From positions 1 through 6,961 of the forward strand of contig JAUXFK010000158.1 of NCBI GenBank assembly GCA_030623035.1: 6,961 nucleotides of DNA. Reading direction: 5' to 3'. The notes beneath the pieces are model-generated. The model ran no database searches. It was not told the origin of the DNA and saw only the letters and a program-made list of their open reading frames with translations. The DNA comes from Deltaproteobacteria bacterium (lineage in GTDB: Bacteria; Desulfobacterota; UBA8473). A program made the translations under genes and the position numbers. Below are positions 1 through 5,712 of this stretch, one piece after another (the stretch's first letter is position 1; every line of letters starts with the position of its first letter).

Positions 1-1765
1 TATCCAATACAGGAAAGTCGATGTAGTAGAGCCTTTTCCCTGCCAGGTAAGCAGGTTGCCCTTTACCGGAGGCTGCTTTTTTTATTGCTCCTAAAGGAAC
101 AACCATGCCTTTTTGGTAGCGTTTTGTGATCTCTTCACGTGTGATATCTTTATAAAATATAATGTCATACTGCCCTCTTAGAGACCTGCATGCTGAACCG
201 GGCCCAAAACATATGATGACCTCGGGCGATTTAATCTTCTTATCTTTATAATTCTCAAACATCTCTTTAAGCGCATTAATTCGCTTTTCATCCAGCAGAT
301 CTTCCAATCTTCCGCCAAAAATACGCCCGAATGTTCTGTCCTCCCCCATAAACGGCAGAATAATCTCCTCAATCTCTTTTTGTGACCTGTAATATGAAGA
401 AAAGTCTATTGTTGTTGAACTCAAACCTTCCTTTTCCAGTCTTTTCTCTATCTGCGAGATACTTTTTTGCCATAAAATTCCAGTATATCCATCTATGGCT
501 ATAATGACCGGCCTCTTCTTTTTTAAAAAGGTTTCCTTCACTAACTCGCATATATACCTGTTGATTTTTTTCTGCCCGACTACAAGGAAATTTTCCCACT
601 TTTTTTCTAAAATATCTTTTCCCGGAACGATTAGTGAAGCGCCTACGATTCCGGTTTTGCCTTGCATATCCTGGATCCTTGGCAGTTGGTCCATCTCCAT
701 AATATATATCTTTTTAGAATAGCCTGCCCTTCTCAGGGAATCTCTGGCACACGGTAAAATCACTTCTTTGCCAATGGGTTTGATCAACAGGCCGGCAACC
801 AAAAACAGATTTGTACCTTTCACAGAATACCAATCATCCCTGTCCCAATCCAAAATCTCCTTTTTTCCCTTTCCTTCATGCAATTGAATGATCAGCTTTG
901 CCAGATCTTTTCCCGCTTGAACAAGTATCTCCTGGGCATATTTCTTCGCCTCTCTATCCTCTGAGAAGTAAGCCATAGAGAGAACCTTGCCGGAGATTTT
1001 ACTCAACTGCTCTTCTGTTAGGCTGTCCGGATATTTTGTCCATTCATCATATCCTTTTGTGAATTTCAAGAAAACGGCCTTTCCTCTTTCAATATTTACC
1101 TTTTCCTGTAATTGGGCAATCTTTCCCAGGCCGTTTCCGCCAAGCAAATCCTCGGCAGTTTTGCCATCTCTTATCACCATATCAAAAAATGCCTGAGATC
1201 CAGGCATGGGTATAACCTGGCCGTCCTTACGGATAAGAACCTTGCCTGCACCAAAGCCGGTACCCGGGCCAAGGTATATGATTTTACCTCCGGTTTCTTC
1301 TACAATCTTCGCCCATTTCTCTTTATAATCAAAAGAGCGGACAAGCGCATCTGCCGATGCAAGTGCCTGTACAACACCGTCATTGTTTATATATACCTTC
1401 CATTCTTGCCCCAACATATCCTCCAACGCTTCTGCCGGTTTTATATTCGCAAGACCGGGAATATTGGGAACCGTTCTTGCATCTACGCTGTTGTCACTTA
1501 AATACAATCCCGGGGCGCCGATTCCTACCAGCTTCAGCACAATTAACCCCTTGTTTTGTGCTTCTCGTGTTTTTTTTCTTATCAATTTCGCTATACGCCT
1601 CAGGGTTCTTTCAGCGTCTGTTCTACCTTTACGCTTCACAACCTCCACGGAAGGATATTCTAATACAGTTCTTCTTTCCCCATCTGTACTAAAAAAAGCG
1701 AAATCGATTTTGGTCGCTCCCAGATCCACAGATGGTATAATTATCTTTTTACTTTTTTGAATCAT
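1..1765 (-). CDS. ROK-type sugar kinase fused to a mannose-6-phosphate isomerase-associated P-loop-like domain (partial, C-terminus outside window)
   Basis: The frame is open from an ATG at 1765 to the left edge, giving 588 residues with no stop, so the C-terminus is missing. Residues about 8-385 look like a ROK/glucokinase-fold kinase: phosphate-binding VDLGATK (13-19), GIGAPG (81-86), a catalytic-type NND (127-129) and a glycine-rich GPGTGFGAG (166-174). The usual ROK zinc motif (His plus CxCGxxGC) is absent. A second domain begins near residue 390. It has a strand followed by IDGYTGILW (424-432), which sits where a Walker A loop would be but lacks the GK[S/T]. It then has a second Rossmann-like half with CFGPGSA (519-525). 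From memory, this matches the N-terminal extension of some Bacteroidetes class I mannose-6-phosphate isomerases, so an isomerase cupin domain may follow outside the window. The protein is probably cytoplasmic, and mannose is the substrate inferred from the upstream GH38 gene 21 bases away. The ribosome site is weak (GAAGAA), which suggests coupled translation. The kinase fold is well supported; sugar specificity and the isomerase link are inference. Confidence 0.8.
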   Translation of the reverse strand, partial: MIQKSKKIIIPSVDLGATKIDFAFFSTDGERRTVLEYPSVEVVKRKGRTDAERTLRRIAKLIRKKTREAQNKGLIVLKLVGIGAPGLYLSDNSVDARTVPNIPGLANIKPAEALEDMLGQEWKVYINNDGVVQALASADALVRSFDYKEKWAKIVEETGGKIIYLGPGTGFGAGKVLIRKDGQVIPMPGSQAFFDMVIRDGKTAEDLLGGNGLGKIAQLQEKVNIERGKAVFLKFTKGYDEWTKYPDSLTEEQLSKISGKVLSMAYFSEDREAKKYAQEILVQAGKDLAKLIIQLHEGKGKKEILDWDRDDWYSVKGTNLFLVAGLLIKPIGKEVILPCARDSLRRAGYSKKIYIMEMDQLPRIQDMQGKTGIVGASLIVPGKDILEKKWENFLVVGQKKINRYICELVKETFLKKKRPVIIAIDGYTGILWQKSISQIEKRLEKEGLSSTTIDFSSYYRSQKEIEEIILPFMGEDRTFGRIFGGRLEDLLDEKRINALKEMFENYKDKKIKSPEVIICFGPGSACRSLRGQYDIIFYKDITREEITKRYQKGMVVPLGAIKKAASGKGQPAYLAGKRLYYIDFPVLD

Positions 1766-1786
1766 CTTTAAAATTGTTCTTCGCTT

Positions 1787-4558
1787 TTATGTTCTCATTA
1801 TTTTTGGCACTATCCTTATCGCAACTATCTTCTTGGGGCCGGCTTCAATCAAAAGACTCCCATCCGGTTGCACAGGCATCTTTTTCTTTTTTTCTTCATT
1901 AAGATCGGCCAACCAGGCCTCTTCTATTCCGGGCAAAATATCCAGACTTCCTTTTATGTATTTTCCAGTGGGATTAAAGAACCTTATAATCAGATCATTA
2001 TCGCTGTATGCCTTTTTGATTGCGCTAACAAACAGCGCATCCGGCTTGACTTGTAAAAAACTCAATTCATATGGAAGCTGCCCTTTTTGACAGGGGATTT
2101 CCAAATGCCGAATCTGAATACTATAAAGGTTTTCCTGGATATAAATAGAATCCTTTTCCCACGGCCCTTCTTGAATCAAAATCGCATATTCAAAGGTGTG
2201 CTCTCCAATGCATTGAGCATCCGGAACCAATAGTTTTGGGCCGGCCAATCTTTCCCGGGTGGAAAGATCGTCTTGAGAAAGCCACCCTACACAACGCAGC
2301 AGGGTGAGGGCAATAGTCCCGTCTGTTTTCGCTTCATATTCAGGCAACCCCCTATTCAGGACAACCAGACCCTTTGTCCCGTTGTTAATCCCTACAAAAT
2401 TGCGCTGGAACTGCGTTGGCGAAGGCCCTTTTTCTTTCGGTAAATCTCCAACACTTACACTGTGTGCCATGTCTCTCTTCTTGCTTTGAGGATATTCCTT
2501 GTATTTTTCTATTCTTCTTTTAACTATATCACCTTGGGTCTGTACATAAACAAACTCGCTCTTTACCCCTCTAAAAATAGCCCGCAAACGGTGGTCTTTA
2601 ACCTGGTTATCTATTTTTGCAGTAATAGAAACCAGTGGGGAATCCTTTTTTAAAGTGATATAGAAAAAGACCGGAAGTTTTTTTAACTTCTTGCTCCTGG
2701 CTTTTCTGTCTGAAGTCAAAGACTCAGGCAAGGTAAGTTCAATTTTTACTTCATAAGTAGCTAAAAACGGTCCGTTTTCTTTGAGGGTAACCTTTCCTCT
2801 CGCTCCCTTTGTAGTAATCAACTTATCTCTCATAAGAGGGTCGTAATTATAGGTGTCTCCATGATCCGCTGCATCCTCTATTATGTTTAAGTCTTTAAAT
2901 ACTTTTCTATTCCTTTTATCAAGGATAGTTAATGAGCCATCTTTATTGATCTTTACTTTAAGGATATCGTTTTCCAGTACATCTTCTTTCTTATCGGCGA
3001 TATTACCTGCCTCAGATATCTCTTGGTATGCGGAAAAATCCACTGCGAAAGTCTTATATCCAAAGGGAGGTATCTTTTCAGCCATAAAAGCGATTTCACA
3101 TACGTCTTCTTTCTTGTTGATAATTTGACAAGGGAGATTTTTTCCCTGCATATCCCTTAGCGCCAAACCTGCGGTTATATCCCCGCTCAATTTGTCATTG
3201 TCTTTATCCAATTGCCAATCCGCATTCTTGTGGGCAGGCAGTCCAATATTAATCTCGGCATTAACTACACCTGTCCGTTCTATGTCGGAAGGGTTAAAAA
3301 TAACCAGGCCACGTTCATTCTCATTGATAATATCCGAGCTGTTTATTTTTGATGCTATACGCAACAAGCTCTCATCCGTAATATCCCTCGCCAGTTCAAT
3401 CGCGTTTTTGTATCTGACCTCTCCTTCCCGATGAACCTCATCAATCGCACAGGCGTTGCAATGGTGAAAATGCTGCTTCATTAAATACTCCCACGCCCTT
3501 TCCATTAAACCTGCAGGATATTCGTCGCCGAGCAACCAGGCAAATGTGGCAAACGGCTCTGCCCATTTTTCTATTGAGATTTCCGCCTCTTTGTTTTTCT
3601 GCTTTAGATACATCCTGGCAGACAGTTGTCCGCTCAAAGTACATGCCCACTTATTTCCTGTAAGCTCACCTTGAAGAATGCCCAGTTTTGGCTTTTCTTG
3701 TTCAATTATTTCAAAAAATTCTTCCAGTGTAACCTGGCCTACTCTGTAGTTTTCCCCAATAATTTGATTCACTTTAATAATTTTCTGATTAAGGTCGGAT
3801 TGGGCTTCAAACTGGTCGTTTCCCTGTGTAATAAGAACATGGTTGGTAACGGCAAAATTCTTCAAAAGCTCTGCTTCTTTCTTGATAATGATCAAGGCGT
3901 CCCGGGGATCTTCCGGTAGATACCATGTCTGGGCATAAGCCCTTGGAGGATAGTATTTTATAACAGCAGTTCTGTCCGCTCCTTTCCACATGGTCAGGTC
4001 TTTTAAGGGCTCCCCGTGTTTAAAAGCACGCCATGTAAAAGCCGCTTTTAAGCCCGTACCTTCAATTATCTGGGGGACCTGGGAGTGGTATTGAAATGCA
4101 TCGGCATTATAGAAAACGGAACTGGCAAAACCGAATTTCTGTGAAAACCTGATTCCCCTGTTTATATTTCTGATAAGCGATTCGTTGCTGATAAGAGAGG
4201 TTTCCGGCGTACTCCAACAAGGGCCTATGCTTAATTGTCTTCTTTCGACAAATTTACTGATTTTTCGTTCTGCCTCTTTAGCCCTGTTTTTATTGTCGCA
4301 ATCGTCTTCTTCTTTTAAAATTTCCAGATAGTCTATAATAGGCATAATCTGGCCATCAAAATGAAACTTGAATTTCGGGTCTCTTTCGAGCGTATCCAGA
4401 AGATGTTCGATTAGGTGAACCAATTGCAATTTATATCCTTCCTGAACTTCATACCATTCAAAATCCCAATGCGTATGGGAAAATATGTGGATATTTAAAA
4501 TATCTTCTCTGTCTTGTTGCGGATTTTTAGAGTTTAGCGTTTTCTTTGCTTTTAACAT
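1787..4558 (-). CDS. GH38 family alpha-mannosidase, cytoplasmic
   Basis: This complete 923-residue protein would hydrolyse terminal alpha-linked mannose from glycans or mannosyl conjugates with a metal-dependent retaining mechanism. The N-terminal catalytic domain has SHTHWDFEW (27-35), where H30 and D32 match the GH38 zinc ligands. It has NADAFQYHSQVPQI (151-164), with D153 as the probable nucleophile, and GELTGNKW (297-304). The helical domain carries LSARMYLKQKN and AEPFATFAWLLG, then HFHHCNACAIDEVH (363-376), where H365 matches the fourth zinc ligand. The C-terminal beta domains (about 415-923) include the GH38C-like LTILDKRNRKVFKDL and GDTYNY (567-572). The length is similar to bacterial GH38 enzymes such as MngB. 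No signal peptide or membrane segment is seen, so the substrate is probably imported or internal. The start is supported by AGAAGG six bases upstream. Odd points are HH in place of the family HD pair and FQYH in place of the more common FGYS after the nucleophile. The family is secure; linkage specificity cannot be read. Confidence 0.93.
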   Translation of the reverse strand: MLKAKKTLNSKNPQQDREDILNIHIFSHTHWDFEWYEVQEGYKLQLVHLIEHLLDTLERDPKFKFHFDGQIMPIIDYLEILKEEDDCDNKNRAKEAERKISKFVERRQLSIGPCWSTPETSLISNESLIRNINRGIRFSQKFGFASSVFYNADAFQYHSQVPQIIEGTGLKAAFTWRAFKHGEPLKDLTMWKGADRTAVIKYYPPRAYAQTWYLPEDPRDALIIIKKEAELLKNFAVTNHVLITQGNDQFEAQSDLNQKIIKVNQIIGENYRVGQVTLEEFFEIIEQEKPKLGILQGELTGNKWACTLSGQLSARMYLKQKNKEAEISIEKWAEPFATFAWLLGDEYPAGLMERAWEYLMKQHFHHCNACAIDEVHREGEVRYKNAIELARDITDESLLRIASKINSSDIINENERGLVIFNPSDIERTGVVNAEINIGLPAHKNADWQLDKDNDKLSGDITAGLALRDMQGKNLPCQIINKKEDVCEIAFMAEKIPPFGYKTFAVDFSAYQEISEAGNIADKKEDVLENDILKVKINKDGSLTILDKRNRKVFKDLNIIEDAADHGDTYNYDPLMRDKLITTKGARGKVTLKENGPFLATYEVKIELTLPESLTSDRKARSKKLKKLPVFFYITLKKDSPLVSITAKIDNQVKDHRLRAIFRGVKSEFVYVQTQGDIVKRRIEKYKEYPQSKKRDMAHSVSVGDLPKEKGPSPTQFQRNFVGINNGTKGLVVLNRGLPEYEAKTDGTIALTLLRCVGWLSQDDLSTRERLAGPKLLVPDAQCIGEHTFEYAILIQEGPWEKDSIYIQENLYSIQIRHLEIPCQKGQLPYELSFLQVKPDALFVSAIKKAYSDNDLIIRFFNPTGKYIKGSLDILPGIEEAWLADLNEEKKKKMPVQPDGSLLIEAGPKKIVAIRIVPKIMRT

Positions 4559-4564
4559 TTACTA

Positions 4565-4570
4565 CCTTCT
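4565..4570 (-). promoter_or_regulatory. Ribosome binding site of the GH38 gene
   Basis: The minus strand reads AGAAGG, followed by a six-base spacer and the ATG at 4558. This supports the ATG as the true start. Confidence 0.6.
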
Positions 4571-4659
4571 TTTTCAGATTTTATTATCCGTTCAGCCTGA
4601 GTTTCTATATGATAAAAAATACAAATTTCATAAAACCTCGTTCGTCCCTTAAGATGGCT

Positions 4660-4687
4660 AATTATTTACAAATGACCATTTATAATT
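4660..4687. promoter_or_regulatory. Candidate operator: imperfect inverted repeat over the GH38 -10 box
   Basis: An inner repeat, AAATG-AC-CATTT (4670-4681), is flanked by outer arms AATTAT (4660-4665) and ATAATT (4682-4687). The outer arms are offset by a few bases relative to the inner centre. The element covers the -10 box and the expected transcription start of the minus-strand operon, which is a classic place for a repressor. The surrounding sequence is AT-rich, so chance is a real alternative, and no regulator gene is present in the window. Confidence 0.3.
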
Positions 4688-4707
4688 CATTATTATTTAT
4701 ATATCAA
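4679..4707 (-). promoter_or_regulatory. Sigma70-type promoter of the GH38-kinase operon
   Basis: On the minus strand, TTGATA (4707-4702) is followed by exactly 17 bases and TATAAA (4684-4679). This predicts a start near 4672 and a leader of about 114 bases before the GH38 ATG. The region is very AT-rich, which raises the chance of a false match, but the position upstream of a divergent operon fits. Confidence 0.5.
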
Positions 4708-4945
4708 GAGAATAGTAGCATGAATAAGGGTTTCGCCATTAACCTTCAAGCTCTTTGATCCGCATATCCCAACCATTTTTTCAGGATAGATCGCCATGTC
4801 CATCAAAGACCGCTTCAAAGAATTTTGAAATCCTATCACTCACAGCAAGCCATTTTGGTTCAAACCGTCCGAACCCACCAAAGGCCTGGGTTTGCCTTAT
4901 GCAAAAACATGATAAAGATTAGTACCGCCCTACCCTGTTCACCAT

Positions 4946-4974
4946 TTGACAAAACTGCATAGGGTTATTATACT
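4946..4974 (+). promoter_or_regulatory. Near-consensus sigma70 promoter of the methyltransferase-radical SAM operon
   Basis: A perfect TTGACA (4946-4951) is followed by a 17-base spacer and TATACT (4969-4974), one base from consensus. The predicted transcription start is near 4981, giving a leader of about 65 bases before the GTG at 5047. This is the strongest promoter match in the window and suggests constitutive or high basal transcription. No clear operator overlaps it. Confidence 0.75.
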
Positions 4975-5033
4975 ATTAGATACTTTTTGCATTTAGGAGA
5001 GGCTTCTTAAGCTATAATTGTTTTATTTTCATT

Positions 5034-5040
5034 GGGGGAG
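5034..5040 (+). promoter_or_regulatory. Ribosome binding site that decides the GTG start
   Basis: GGGGGAG lies six bases upstream of GTG at 5047. An in-frame TTG at 5032 overlaps this site and has no Shine-Dalgarno of its own, so GTG 5047 is the better start. Confidence 0.7.
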
Positions 5041-5046
5041 TTCAAA

Positions 5047-5712
5047 GTGGAGTATGAGTTGCAGGAATGCGTTACCGGAACAATTTGCGGGCATACAAGC
5101 TATGACCTTTCCAAACCTGATCCATGGGTAAAAGATATAATACTACGCTTAACACCCCCAGAAGGTCGGGTTATTGACCTTGGATGCGGACTCGGCCGCC
5201 ATTTAGGGCCTCTTTATAACCTGGGAATGGAGATTTACGGCCTTGACTGGCTGGATCAAAGTATTAAACATTCAAGGCAAGCTCCCAATTCCGGCCTCAT
5301 TCTGGCTGATATGGCATACCTTCCCTTTCAAGACGAATCCTTTGATACTGCTTTGGCCTGGCGGTCAATCTATTTCCAGAAGTTAGAGAAAATTAAGTCT
5401 ACGATAAAAGAGATTAAACGGGTATTAAAACCAGGAGGAACCCTCATTTGTTCATGCCGTTCCAGGACAAACACACTATATTTTGTTGCCCGTGAGATGG
5501 GAGAAGAGATCGAACCGGATACATTTCGACTGGACGATGGGATAGACTTCATTGACGTTTGCTACCATTTTTTTAGCCGTGGAGAAATCCAGGAGGTCTT
5601 TAGCGGATTTCGCATTGAAACAATAACGGAACTCCAGCTAAAGCATACCCGTTATACTGCTTCCCATCCTGAATTCCAAAATAACTTTTGGGTCTTTACT
5701 GCCCGTAAATGA
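5047..5712 (+). CDS. Class I SAM-dependent methyltransferase (Methyltransf_11 type)
   Basis: This 221-residue soluble protein has a Rossmann-fold methyltransferase core. Motif I is VIDLGCGLG (42-50). The acidic residue that binds the SAM ribose is in YGLDWLD (64-70). ADMAYLPFQDESFD (87-100) covers the adenine-contacting and motif II region, and VLKPGG (126-131) is the post-II motif. The C-terminal part (about 140-221) is the variable cap expected to choose the acceptor. It ends in NNFWVFTARK, a common last strand in this family. The start is GTG 5047, chosen from the GGGGGAG six bases upstream; a TTG at 5032 would add five residues. Its TGA overlaps the ATG of the radical SAM gene, so the two are co-translated and probably act on one substrate. 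The acceptor (O, N or C) cannot be read from sequence. The family is secure and the role unknown. Confidence 0.9.
   Translation: MEYELQECVTGTICGHTSYDLSKPDPWVKDIILRLTPPEGRVIDLGCGLGRHLGPLYNLGMEIYGLDWLDQSIKHSRQAPNSGLILADMAYLPFQDESFDTALAWRSIYFQKLEKIKSTIKEIKRVLKPGGTLICSCRSRTNTLYFVAREMGEEIEPDTFRLDDGIDFIDVCYHFFSRGEIQEVFSGFRIETITELQLKHTRYTASHPEFQNNFWVFTARK

Larger units (their letters stand above)
4559..5046. other. Divergent intergenic spacer (488 bases)
   Basis: The spacer lies between the GH38 gene and the methyltransferase gene and carries a promoter for each. The part nearest GH38 (about 4559-4710) is strongly AT-rich. The middle (about 4740-4935) has a composition closer to coding sequence. 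It holds a short frame starting at ATG 4796, with AGGA nine bases upstream, that is stopped by TGA at 4826 and stays open again to a TGA at 4910. No tRNA, rRNA, recognisable riboswitch, CRISPR repeat or terminal inverted repeat was seen. Confidence 0.6.

Noticed and set aside
1112..1760. Several overlapping open frames of 110-130 codons on the plus strand opposite the kinase gene
   Set aside because: They are antisense shadows of a well-supported kinase frame, with no family motifs and no convincing ribosome sites.
4826..4828. TGA read as tryptophan (recoded genetic code), which would extend the spacer frame
   Set aside because: The methyltransferase ends naturally at a TGA right at the family's usual C-terminus and start-overlap, and the spacer frame soon meets TGA and TAA anyway.
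4881..4898. AAGGC/GCCTT stem as a rho-independent terminator
   Set aside because: The stem is only five base pairs, there is no following T-run, and no gene ends just upstream.
4995..5002. AGGAGAGG as a ribosome site for a leader peptide
   Set aside because: No start codon lies within a workable distance downstream; a TAA follows within a few bases in one frame.
5013..5018. TATAAT as a second plus-strand -10 box
   Set aside because: No acceptable -35 lies 16-18 bases upstream; the nearest TTTGCA-like match is 21 bases away, and the 4946-4974 promoter is far stronger.
5032..5046. TTG at 5032 as the methyltransferase start
   Set aside because: It overlaps the GGGGGAG that is ideally spaced for GTG 5047 and has no ribosome site of its own.
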